From Candidatus Gastranaerophilales bacterium (GTDB taxonomy: Bacteria > Cyanobacteriota > Vampirovibrionia > Gastranaerophilales > Gastranaerophilaceae): a DNA stretch of 13,400 bases. The notes below the pieces were generated by a model that had not been told where the DNA came from, did no database searches, and worked only from the letters and a program-made list of their open reading frames with translations. Positions 1-6,296 of the stretch are shown here, piece after piece (position 1 is the first letter of the stretch; the number at the start of each line of letters is the position of its first letter). The stretch is taken from the NCBI GenBank assembly GCA_947630355.1, contig CANRHJ010000039.1, positions 1 to 13,400 of the forward strand. Direction: 5' to 3'. The translations under genes were made by a program, and so were the position numbers.

Positions 1-1243
1 AGTTAACACCCGGAGTTAAGAAACCGGCAATTAAACCTGCACCTGCACCTGTCGGGAAGCCGATTGCCATACCATCACCTGATCTGTCATTTCCTGCGCC
101 AACAGGCAAACCGATTGCGGCACCGCCGATTGCAGCACCTGCCACTGTATATTCTAACGGTTTTAACCATTTGTTTTCAGTTAATACACCTTCATCATTA
201 TTTAACACTCTTGCAATAAACGGATATTCATGTCCGTTCGGGAATACCATTTTTGTGAAGTGTAAATAAACTTCTGCGTTTTTATTTATCCATTTTTTAT
301 CTCTTAATTCTTCAATTGTTGCATAAAGTTTTGTATTCGCAGGAATTAACAGTGTACCTTCCAATGTTCTGACATCTTTTTTAAAGTAGAAAGGAATTAC
401 ATCACCAATCTGATGTTTTGTAGAATTGAAAGGTTCAACAAATGATACTTTGAATACATTTTTAGCCAAAATAATTCTTCTTAAGTTTGTAATTGAAACT
501 CTGTCAACAACAGCTCTTTTGTAGCCGTCAAGGTGTTCAACAGAAAGAACATATTCTTGAGGTTCTTGAGCTACTTCTTCTTCAACCGGTTCTTCAGCTT
601 TTTGATCAGGGTTTACCAAATCTAAAGCTTTCATCAATCTTGCAAGAAGAACGGCAGCTTCAGCTCTGTTCAAATCTCTGTTAGGGTTTAACTCGTTTGA
701 GTTAGGATAGTTAACATATAATCCGTATTTTATAGCCTTTGAAAAAGGAATTACACCCCACGCCGGTATTTCAGCTGAATCTGAGAATTGATTTAAAACG
801 TTTGTATCAACTTCAGTATCTTTAGTAATATGGCTCATAATGGATGCTGTTTCAACTTTTGTTATAAATCTTTGCGGTTTAAACTCGCCATCGGTATAAC
901 CGTATATTAAACCGAATTGGTCAGATCTTGCAATATCAGGGTAGCCGAAAGTAGCTTCGGTAACATCTGAATACATTGGTGTACCTGTAATAGGAGCCTG
1001 GCTTAAACCTAACGCTCTTAATAACCAAGCAGTCCACTCAACTCTCGGTACGGTTTCCAAAGGGCGATATGTATTATCACCATATATGGGAACTATTTTC
1101 TTTGTTACAACATCGTTAATTTCTTCAGCAGCCCAATAATCATCCGGAACATCCGTATAATCTTTTGCAAGTGCTGAAGTAATCCCGGCAAACAATAAAG
1201 TCATGCTTAAAAACATTGCTGCCACATTTTTCTTAATGTTCAT
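1..1243 (-). CDS. SLH-domain envelope protein, paralogue 1 (3' end outside window)
   Basis: Translating the minus strand from ATG at 1243 gives 414 codons open to the window edge. The start is preceded by a good GTGAGG Shine-Dalgarno. Residues 1-26 form a signal peptide (Lys-rich start, hydrophobic core, cut near SALA/KDY). Three SLH repeats follow at about 27-80, 89-142 and 151-208; the first begins DVPDDYWA and the second carries GLIYGYTDGEFKP. A Glu/Pro-rich linker at about 214-230 is absent from the paralogue at 2811. A beta-rich domain (about 231-350, with IPANT at 300-304) and a glycine-zipper segment (about 367-410) complete the visible part. By alignment with the 419-residue paralogue only about 22 C-terminal residues are missing. 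SLH repeats usually attach proteins to a cell-wall polymer, so an envelope-anchored role is likely. The function of the C-terminal part is unknown. A porin-type OprB barrel is not visible. Confidence 0.9.
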   Translation of the reverse strand, partial: MNIKKNVAAMFLSMTLLFAGITSALAKDYTDVPDDYWAAEEINDVVTKKIVPIYGDNTYRPLETVPRVEWTAWLLRALGLSQAPITGTPMYSDVTEATFGYPDIARSDQFGLIYGYTDGEFKPQRFITKVETASIMSHITKDTEVDTNVLNQFSDSAEIPAWGVIPFSKAIKYGLYVNYPNSNELNPNRDLNRAEAAVLLARLMKALDLVNPDQKAEEPVEEEVAQEPQEYVLSVEHLDGYKRAVVDRVSITNLRRIILAKNVFKVSFVEPFNSTKHQIGDVIPFYFKKDVRTLEGTLLIPANTKLYATIEELRDKKWINKNAEVYLHFTKMVFPNGHEYPFIARVLNNDEGVLTENKWLKPLEYTVAGAAIGGAAIGLPVGAGNDRSGDGMAIGFPTGAGAGLIAGFLTPGVN

Positions 1244-1281
1244 TTTTACCTCACTTAAACTTTTATTTTAATTCCTATACT

Positions 1282-1310
1282 ATTCTAAATATACAAAAAT
1301 TATATGTTAA
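1282..1310 (-). promoter_or_regulatory. Candidate sigma-70 promoter of SLH paralogue 1
   Basis: On the minus strand TTAACA (-35, 1310-1305) and TAGAAT (-10, 1287-1282) are separated by 17 bases, about 38 bases before the start codon. The surroundings are very AT-rich, so other hexamer pairs (for example TTGTTT/TATATT with 16 bases) also fit. Confidence 0.4.
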
Positions 1311-1455
1311 AACAATTAATATGGCAACAAATCTAATTTTATTAATGTAGAAAATTTAAGTTTATCCGAAAAAGTTTATATTATAAAAATTAATAAATCT
1401 TTATAGAATGGCAAAATATATTATATTACTTTTTTTATAGACACAGAGGTATTCC

Positions 1456-2373
1456 ATGAAATTAAGTAATTTTTTACAATTAAACAACAGTACGGCAACT
1501 GCACAAAGCAGGAAAAAATTTCACAATAATGAAAATAACACGGATGGCAGCATCAAAATAAATACGCAAACACAACCCCTGAGCGAAATTCCAAATCTTC
1601 CGATATATTACAATATTCCCGCATTTAATATATTAAATAAATCCGTTTTAAATGCCGGTTTAACGGAAGAAGAGTACAATAATACATTAAACAAAGTTGA
1701 GCAATACAGTGTACCTTTATACTCTACGACAGGATATAATAACATCCCGCAAAAATTAAGAGGAATTATACCTTATGCGGGATTAATGGACAAAAGCAAT
1801 ATCATTAATCAATTTTTATCCGGCAGGAATACCGACGAAAATTATATTTATGCAACAATGACTTTTCCCGTTGAAAAAACGAAAATAAAAAATATGATAA
1901 GGGTTTTAGACTATTCATTAAATAAGTTAGATGAAGAATACGGCAAATATGACGGTATTGTATACAGAACCGGAATTATTAATCCCGCATCACCGCAATA
2001 TTATTCAACATCAGGAACCCAAGAAGGTGCAATTTTCCATAATTGCTCTGCATTACCCGATAAACAAGATTACAACATAATTTATACAAAATCGGGACAT
2101 AAAATTTATGAATTTCAAAAACAATCAAAAAGTTTACTATCTGAAATATTTTCAATAGAATCGGAAGTCCTTTTAGACAGGAAATCAGGTTTTAAACAAA
2201 TTCCAAACAACGAGCTTACTCCCGATATGCTGGCTGTCAGAAAATCTTTTCTGGATAAAATTTTAAAAATATATTCTTTAAAGCATGGAACAAAGGAAGT
2301 AGAAGAAATACTAAGCAATAAAAAAAGATATACGGATTTACTATCAAAAATAAAAATCTGGGAAAATACTTAA
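1456..2373 (+). CDS. ADP-ribosyltransferase toxin-like protein (R/STS/ExE)
   Basis: A 305-residue protein started by ATG after AGAGGT (1445-1450). Residues 1-45 are Asn/Gln-rich and probably disordered; no signal peptide or membrane segment is seen. Residues about 68-250 read as an ADP-ribosyltransferase of the toxin type (ADPrib_exo_Tox-like). A helix with YSTTGYNNIPQKLRG at 89-103 resembles the N-terminal lobe of these enzymes. YDGIVYRTG carries the NAD-binding Arg (R171). YYSTS carries the S-T-S motif (184-186). ESEVLLDRKSGFK carries the catalytic E-x-E (E235, E237). All three motifs come in the family order and at plausible spacing. Enzymes with ExE usually modify arginine. The family transfers ADP-ribose from NAD+ to a target protein; target and export route here are unknown. 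Residues 255-305 form a charged helical tail. No immunity or antitoxin gene is adjacent. The assignment rests on motifs read by eye. Confidence 0.75.
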   Translation: MKLSNFLQLNNSTATAQSRKKFHNNENNTDGSIKINTQTQPLSEIPNLPIYYNIPAFNILNKSVLNAGLTEEEYNNTLNKVEQYSVPLYSTTGYNNIPQKLRGIIPYAGLMDKSNIINQFLSGRNTDENYIYATMTFPVEKTKIKNMIRVLDYSLNKLDEEYGKYDGIVYRTGIINPASPQYYSTSGTQEGAIFHNCSALPDKQDYNIIYTKSGHKIYEFQKQSKSLLSEIFSIESEVLLDRKSGFKQIPNNELTPDMLAVRKSFLDKILKIYSLKHGTKEVEEILSNKKRYTDLLSKIKIWENT

Positions 2374-2387
2374 AGAGTAAGGAGAAA

Positions 2388-2438
2388 ATGTCGTCAAAAT
2401 CAAATTTTTGCTCCTGTGGAGTTCTCGTCTTTACTTAA
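2388..2438 (+). other. Possible 16-codon small ORF
   Basis: ATG at 2388 follows AAGGAG by three bases and opens 16 codons (MSSKSNFCSCGVLVFT) ending at TAA 2436-2438. It starts 14 bases after the stop of the ADP-ribosyltransferase-like gene. The Shine-Dalgarno match is perfect but closer than usual, and no similarity is recognised. It may be a chance ORF or a leader-sized peptide. Confidence 0.2.
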
Positions 2439-2448
2439 AACAAAATTA

Positions 2449-2477
2449 AAAAGGATAGATTAAACACCTATCCTTTT
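2449..2477 (-). terminator. Intrinsic terminator of the tRNA unit (possibly bidirectional)
   Basis: AAAAGGATAG (2449-2458) pairs perfectly with CTATCCTTTT (2468-2477) around a 9-base loop. Read on the minus strand the hairpin is followed by TTTTTAATTTTG, a U-rich tail just past tRNA-Leu. It may also stop plus-strand transcripts from 1456-2373. Confidence 0.7.
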
Positions 2478-2482
2478 ATAAA

Positions 2483-2564
2483 TGGTGGGCATGAAGAGAC
2501 TCGAACTCCCACGCTTACGCACCAGTTCCTAAGACTGGCGTGTCTACCATTCCACCACATGCCC
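2483..2564 (-). tRNA. tRNA-Leu (anticodon UAG)
   Basis: The reverse complement folds as a class II tRNA of 82 bases including CCA. The acceptor stem GGGCATG/CATGCCC has 7 perfect pairs. The anticodon stem CCAGT/ACTGG holds the loop CTTAGGA, so the anticodon is UAG (Leu, CUN codons). A long variable arm (TGCGTAAGCGT) and a T arm with GTTCGAGTC follow. Discriminator A and the 3' CCA are encoded. It is co-oriented with tRNA-Lys 43 bases upstream and ends just before a hairpin terminator. Confidence 0.96.
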
Positions 2565-2607
2565 ATAATTTCATAATGTTAACTATATTTAATTATCAAT
2601 GTAAAAA

Positions 2608-2680
<73 letters not shown>

Positions 2681-2693
2681 GATTTATATTTTG

Positions 2694-2722
2694 ATTATAA
2701 TATAAACAAAAATTTTTTCCAG
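2694..2722 (-). promoter_or_regulatory. Candidate promoter of the tRNA-Lys/tRNA-Leu unit
   Basis: TATAAT lies on the minus strand at 2699-2694, 14 bases before the tRNA-Lys 5' end, as expected for a -10 box. The -35 match is poor (CTGGAA at 17 bases, or TGGAAA at 16). Confidence 0.4.
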
Positions 2723-2737
2723 CATTAAAATTATTAT

Positions 2738-2766
2738 TTGCATTATAAAAAGTATTATTATATAAT
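2738..2766 (+). promoter_or_regulatory. Promoter of SLH paralogue 2
   Basis: TTGCAT (-35, 2738-2743) and a consensus TATAAT (-10, 2761-2766) are separated by exactly 17 bases. Transcription would begin near 2773, giving a leader of about 38 bases before the ATG at 2811. It diverges from the tRNA promoter. Confidence 0.65.
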
Positions 2767-2810
2767 TTAAGCGATTAGTTTAGTTTTACATTTAAAAAAT
2801 GGAGAAAAAA

Positions 2811-4070
2811 ATGAAAAAGATTCTAGCTATGTTTGCTGTACTTTTCATGATGGGAGCTCTAAACCAAGCAAAAGCGGAAGTCTACAGTGACGTTCCCGCT
2901 GATTATTGGGCAAACAAAGAAATTACAGCTGTTGTAAAAGACGGTATTTTACAACTTGACGGTAAAGCTTTTTTACCTGAAAAAGATGTTTCAAGATCTG
3001 ATTTCAACTCAGCTTTATTGAGAACTTTAGGACACAAAAAGATTGCAGTTTCTGAAACAAATCCGTTTTCTGATGTTACATCAGCAAGAGATGATTACAG
3101 CGATATTATGTTATCATCCAAACTCGGTTTAATCTACGGTTACAATGACGGTACATTTAAACCTGACAGAATTATGACAAAGACAGAAGCAGCTTCTGTA
3201 ATCAGTCATATTACAAAAGATTTCAAAGGCAATACTAAATCTTTAAACCCGTTTAAAGATAAAGAAGAAATCCCTGCTTGGGGTACTCGTCAATTTGCTA
3301 AAACAATTGACTTGGGTGTTTATGTAAATTATCCTGATGCAGACGAATTATTACCTAACAAAAAGTTAAACAGAGCTGAAGCAGCTGTTTTATTATACAA
3401 ATTAAAACAACAAATCGGTGCTGTTAAGAAAGAATATATCAGCAAAGAAACAGTTACAGGTGTTGAACACTTAAACGTTACTAAGAGAGCTGAAGTTAAC
3501 GAAGTTCAAATCACTAATTTAAGAAAAATCGTTTTAGCTGATAACATACTTAAAGGTTATTTCTATTCTGATTTCTCATCAAAAGATGCTTGTGTAGGTG
3601 ATGTTGTTACTTTCACAGCTAAATATGATGTAAATACGGAAGAAACCAACACAACGGTAATTCCTGCAGGAACTACAATGAAAGCTAAAATTACCGATAT
3701 TGAACCTAAAAAATGGTGGAATAAAAACGATAAAGTTACTGTAGAATTTGAATCAATGACATTACCTACAGGTATAGTAACTCCGTTCAAAGCTGAAGTA
3801 TTAAACCATAACGGTATATTAACAGAAAACAGATGGGCAAAACCTGTTGGTTATACTGTTGGCGGTGCTGCAGTCGGTGCCGGTGCCGGTGTTGGTGTTG
3901 CAGGCTTCACAGGTCATCACCACTATGGTAACGGTGTAGCTATTGGTACTCCTGTTGGTGCCGGTCTTGGTTTACTTACAGGTTTAACAACTCCGGGTAG
4001 AACATATAAAGCTCATGAAGGAGAATATGTTTGGTTAAAATTAACTCAGGATTTATCTATTCCTAACTAG
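2811..4070 (+). CDS. SLH-domain envelope protein, paralogue 2
   Basis: ATG at 2811 is preferred to the in-frame ATG at 2799 because GGAG (2801-2804) lies 6 bases before it and the upstream ATG overlaps that site. The product has 419 residues. A signal peptide occupies 1-22 (cut near AKA/EVY). Three SLH repeats lie at about 23-74, 83-138 and 146-202; the second contains GLIYGYNDGTFKP, the same block as in the paralogue at 1-1243. A beta-rich domain spans about 215-340 (IPAGTTMKAKI, then a strand-rich stretch to 331). A glycine zipper (about 349-392) is interrupted by HHH at 369-371. The last 20 residues contain EYVWLKLTQDLSIPN. The order of IPAGT strand, glycine zipper and V.LKL tail resembles a recurring bacterial envelope architecture, but the function is unknown. 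The protein is probably exported and wall-anchored. A strong terminator directly follows. Confidence 0.92.
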   Translation: MKKILAMFAVLFMMGALNQAKAEVYSDVPADYWANKEITAVVKDGILQLDGKAFLPEKDVSRSDFNSALLRTLGHKKIAVSETNPFSDVTSARDDYSDIMLSSKLGLIYGYNDGTFKPDRIMTKTEAASVISHITKDFKGNTKSLNPFKDKEEIPAWGTRQFAKTIDLGVYVNYPDADELLPNKKLNRAEAAVLLYKLKQQIGAVKKEYISKETVTGVEHLNVTKRAEVNEVQITNLRKIVLADNILKGYFYSDFSSKDACVGDVVTFTAKYDVNTEETNTTVIPAGTTMKAKITDIEPKKWWNKNDKVTVEFESMTLPTGIVTPFKAEVLNHNGILTENRWAKPVGYTVGGAAVGAGAGVGVAGFTGHHHYGNGVAIGTPVGAGLGLLTGLTTPGRTYKAHEGEYVWLKLTQDLSIPN

Positions 4071-4089
4071 TTAATTTAAACGGAAATTT

Positions 4090-4121
4090 GAAAGCCTGCC
4101 AAAGTGGCAGGCTTTCTTTTT
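4090..4121 (+). terminator. Intrinsic terminator after SLH paralogue 2
   Basis: GAAAGCCTGCCA (4090-4101) and TGGCAGGCTTTC (4105-4116) form a perfect 12-bp stem with a 3-base loop, followed by TTTTTAT. Confidence 0.9.
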
Positions 4122-4127
4122 ATGTAC

Positions 4128-4156
4128 TTGAATTATAAATTTGTTCTTGTTATCAT
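4128..4156 (+). promoter_or_regulatory. Candidate promoter of rpsU
   Basis: TTGAAT (4128-4133) and TATCAT (4151-4156) are 17 bases apart, immediately after the preceding terminator and about 44 bases before the rpsU start. Confidence 0.5.
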
Positions 4157-4199
4157 CTTTCTGTAATCAATACATAAGCTAAAAGGTGGTGAAAAATAA

Positions 4200-4373
4200 A
4201 TGCCTGAAGTACGAGTTGGTGATAATGAAAGTATCGAAAGTGCTTTAAAAAGATTTAAAAAGAAAATTCAAAAAGCAGGAATACTTTCAGAAATAAAACG
4301 CCGTGAACGTTATGAAAAACCAAGCATTAAGAAAAAACGCAAATCTGAAGCTGCACGCAAAAGAAGAGTGTAA
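4200..4373 (+). CDS. rpsU: 30S ribosomal protein S21
   Basis: A 57-residue basic protein beginning MPEVRVGDNESIESALKRF and continuing with FKKKIQKAGILSEIKRRERYEKP, the recognisable core of bacterial S21. It ends in a Lys/Arg-rich tail (RKRRV). S21 is a small-subunit protein bound near the 3' end of 16S rRNA and helps translation initiation. AAGGTGGTG (4183-4191) is a strong Shine-Dalgarno. The gene is monocistronic here, with its own candidate promoter and terminator, rather than joined to dnaG/rpoD or a GatB/YqeY gene as in many bacteria. The length is normal. Confidence 0.96.
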   Translation: MPEVRVGDNESIESALKRFKKKIQKAGILSEIKRRERYEKPSIKKKRKSEAARKRRV

Positions 4374-4383
4374 TTAAATAAAT

Positions 4384-4411
4384 AAAAAAGAGTTAGCATT
4401 AACTCTTTTTT
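4384..4411 (+). terminator. Bidirectional terminator between rpsU and the convergent gene
   Basis: AAAAAAGAGTTA (4384-4395) and TAACTCTTTTTT (4400-4411) pair over 12 bp with a GCAT loop. A-tract and T-tract flanks make it usable on both strands. The last base of the stem is also the last base of the stop codon of the minus-strand gene at 4411. Confidence 0.85.
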
Positions 4412-5517
4412 TATTTATTATTTTTAAAGAATATTCCGAACAATTCAAAGAAATCTTTTAACTTGTTCAAGAAGCTTTTTTTCGAAACTCCGGGACCAAG
4501 TAATAATTGTCCGTTGTTATTATTTGTCTGTTGTTGTAAATAACTGTCTTTTATTTGTTGTACAAAATAATCATCAATCGTTCTTCTGTCACTAAATGGT
4601 GAATATTGTTGTTTACTGCCTGTAGGAATTAATGAATTATTTTGCGGCGCGGGTTTATTTACGGAATCCGTAAGATCCCTATAGACAACGCATTCAATGA
4701 TGTCTAAGTCTTTATTTGGTTTAATAACATCTTTATTTACTTCTGTAATATTATTTTTTGGTTCAATAATGTCATTATCTGTTTTCGGAGAGTTATTGTT
4801 TACTTCGGCAGTATTATTATTTGAACTATTATTTGAACTATTATTTGAACTTTTATTTGGACTATTGTTTGGATTATCTTTTATAACAGAAGGTGTTGAT
4901 GAAGAAGGAATTGAACTTTTTATAAACATTGAAATATTACTAATACTTTTACTTATATTTTTCGGCACTGAGGTGATACAATTTTTAATTGCGCTCAAAA
5001 CAGACATTCCTTTTGTATCAACACCTGATACTTTTAAAGCTGACTTAGCCGCAACAGCAGAAGTGCCAACGGTAAATGTACCGGTACCGATTGTCTGCCA
5101 TGCTTTTCTTGCTTCGTCATCAGTTTTGGCTTTAACTTGATTATATATACCTTTTCCGATTTGAATACCGCCGCAAGCCAAACCTGCCGCAACTAATACA
5201 GGTGCCGCCGCACCTCCCGTTACCGCTATTAAAGCCGCAGTTCCGGCTCCTGCCAAAGCAGTTAATACCATGTTCTTTGGTGATGCAAAAATTGTTTTAA
5301 TCGGTGCAATTAAGCCTTTCCCGAAATTCTGCATTTTCTCTTTAAATGTTATTTTCCCGTCATCTGCCGGATTTGATTTGTTATTATTCGGCGATATATT
5401 CACTTCATCTTTATTCAAACCGTTAGTACGGCTCACGGATATGCCTGCTCCGGCCTTCATTTTGCTTAAAATGAGAGCTCTATTATCCATTAAATTATTT
5501 TCTAAGTTTATTACCAT
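4411..5517 (-). CDS. Asn/Ser-rich protein with Gly/Ala-rich hydrophobic segment
   Basis: No family is recognised. ATG at 5517 gives 368 residues; an in-frame TTG at 5529 is possible but neither start has a convincing Shine-Dalgarno. Residues 1-60 are polar. Residues 83-127 form a Gly/Ala-rich hydrophobic stretch (ALAGAGTAALIAVTGG, then APVLVAAGLACGG) that could make a membrane hairpin or glycine zipper, followed by another Gly/Thr/Ala-rich patch to about 165. Residues 200-270 are low-complexity Asn/Ser/Pro/Lys sequence holding a 12-bp tandem repeat. The C-terminal 60 residues contain a Gln/Asn-rich stretch and an amphipathic Phe-rich helix (FLNKLKDFFELFGIFF at 349-364). There is no standard signal peptide. 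A lineage-specific membrane-active or surface protein is possible, but this is a guess. Confidence 0.7.
   Translation of the reverse strand: MVINLENNLMDNRALILSKMKAGAGISVSRTNGLNKDEVNISPNNNKSNPADDGKITFKEKMQNFGKGLIAPIKTIFASPKNMVLTALAGAGTAALIAVTGGAAAPVLVAAGLACGGIQIGKGIYNQVKAKTDDEARKAWQTIGTGTFTVGTSAVAAKSALKVSGVDTKGMSVLSAIKNCITSVPKNISKSISNISMFIKSSIPSSSTPSVIKDNPNNSPNKSSNNSSNNSSNNNTAEVNNNSPKTDNDIIEPKNNITEVNKDVIKPNKDLDIIECVVYRDLTDSVNKPAPQNNSLIPTGSKQQYSPFSDRRTIDDYFVQQIKDSYLQQQTNNNNGQLLLGPGVSKKSFLNKLKDFFELFGIFFKNNK
4816..4875 (-). repeat. 12-bp tandem repeat, five units, in frame
   Basis: Read on the plus strand, ATTATTTGAACT occurs three times without change (4816-4851), followed by two degenerate units (TTTATTTGGACT and ATTGTTTGGATT). 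On the coding strand each unit encodes four residues (SSNN-like). Because the unit is a multiple of three, gain or loss of units would alter protein length without a frameshift. Confidence 0.85.
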
Positions 5518-5539
5518 AAAATAACCCAATTAGTGATTA

Positions 5540-5568
5540 TTTATATAAAAAATTTTTTATTCTGCTAA
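5540..5568 (-). promoter_or_regulatory. Candidate promoter of the Asn/Ser-rich protein gene
   Basis: On the minus strand TTAGCA (5568-5563) and TATAAA (5545-5540) are 17 bases apart. Transcription would begin near 5533, leaving a very short leader before ATG 5517. Confidence 0.4.
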
Positions 5569-5600
5569 TTGACTTCCCTTAATAAAAATTTACAAAAAAA

Positions 5601-6236
5601 TTATAATTCAAAAATATTTTCACTTTGTTTTACGGTAAACTGTAAGAAATTTCCTATTAAATTTTCATTCCAAACCTGAACGGATGATGGCACATTCAAA
5701 ACACAAGGGGTAAAATTCCAAATATATTTTATGCCGGACTTTACAAGAAAATCTGTTACATCTTGAGCAAATTGTCGCGGCACTGTTAATATTACTATTT
5801 TGACATTATTTAATTTTGTCATTTCAGGTAATTTATCTATATCATAAACTTTTTTTCCGTTAATTACGGAACCTATTTTCATAAAACTATTATCAAAAAG
5901 TGCAGAAATATTAAAACCGTATGCTTCAAAATTATCATATTTTGCAAGCGCCATCCCTAAGTTCCCCGCGCCAACAATATATGCTTTTTTGACGGTTTTA
6001 AATTTTAATGTTTCTTCTATTAATGATTTTAATTCCTTAGTTTTATATCCGACCTTGCATTTCCCTTTATACTTTAATTTTGCAATATCTTTTCTTACCT
6101 GAGTATTATCTATATGAAGCAAATCTGCTATTTGAGGACTGGATATATATTCCGTTCCTTTTTCCAAATAATCGGTAAGTATACTATGGTATAAAGTAAG
6201 ACGATTTATAACTTTATCAGAAAGAAATTTATTCAT
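5601..6236 (-). CDS. rex: Redox-sensing transcriptional repressor Rex
   Basis: ATG at 6236 gives 211 residues, the usual Rex length. An in-frame TTG at 6293 would place the start inside a terminator hairpin and add 19 residues foreign to the family. The N-terminal winged helix (about 1-78) includes SSPQIADLLHIDNTQVRKDI, matching the Rex recognition-helix region. A Rossmann fold follows, with VGAGNLGMAL (GxGxxG at 89-94) and an acidic Asp at the end of beta 2 (LFD, D115). The C-terminal signature VLNVPSSVQVWNENLIGNFLQF (179-200) corresponds to the dimerising, domain-swapped part. Rex binds NADH or NAD+ and represses fermentation genes when NADH is low. It lies downstream of adhE on the same strand, a fitting target, but a strong hairpin separates them and no promoter of its own is obvious. 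The Shine-Dalgarno is weak (GGAATTAAC). Confidence 0.9.
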   Translation of the reverse strand: MNKFLSDKVINRLTLYHSILTDYLEKGTEYISSPQIADLLHIDNTQVRKDIAKLKYKGKCKVGYKTKELKSLIEETLKFKTVKKAYIVGAGNLGMALAKYDNFEAYGFNISALFDNSFMKIGSVINGKKVYDIDKLPEMTKLNNVKIVILTVPRQFAQDVTDFLVKSGIKYIWNFTPCVLNVPSSVQVWNENLIGNFLQFTVKQSENIFEL

Positions 6237-6256
6237 TGTTAATTCCAAAATAATAA

Positions 6257-6288
6257 AAGAAAAGGAACGTATAAACGTTCCTTTTCTT
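6257..6288 (-). terminator. Hairpin terminator between adhE and rex
   Basis: AAGAAAAGGAACGT (6257-6270) and ACGTTCCTTTTCTT (6275-6288) form a perfect 14-bp stem with an ATAA loop. On the minus strand it begins 8 bases after the adhE stop and is followed by TTATTATTTT. It would end most adhE transcripts before rex. Confidence 0.85.
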
Positions 6289-6296
6289 GTCAAATA

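Noticed and set aside
1244..1455. Spacer between SLH paralogue 1 and the ART-like gene examined for a riboswitch or small RNA
   Set aside because: The sequence is uniformly AT-rich with no convincing stem-loop series; only promoter-like hexamers can be supported.
2374..2482. Possible tRNA-associated integration (attachment) site
   Set aside because: No direct repeat of a tRNA 3' end, integrase gene or phage gene is visible in the window.
4816..4875. Short regular repeats considered as a CRISPR array
   Set aside because: The units are 12 bp, contiguous without spacers and in frame within a coding region.
4697..5140. 147-codon plus-strand ORF, Leu/Phe-rich and resembling a membrane protein
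   Set aside because: It is the antisense shadow of the Asn/Ser-rich gene: the tandem repeat read in reverse gives LLFE repeats. There is no Shine-Dalgarno or independent support.
6237..6293. Upstream TTG start for rex adding 19 residues
   Set aside because: It would begin inside the adhE terminator hairpin, and the extra residues are not part of the family; ATG 6236 gives the normal length.
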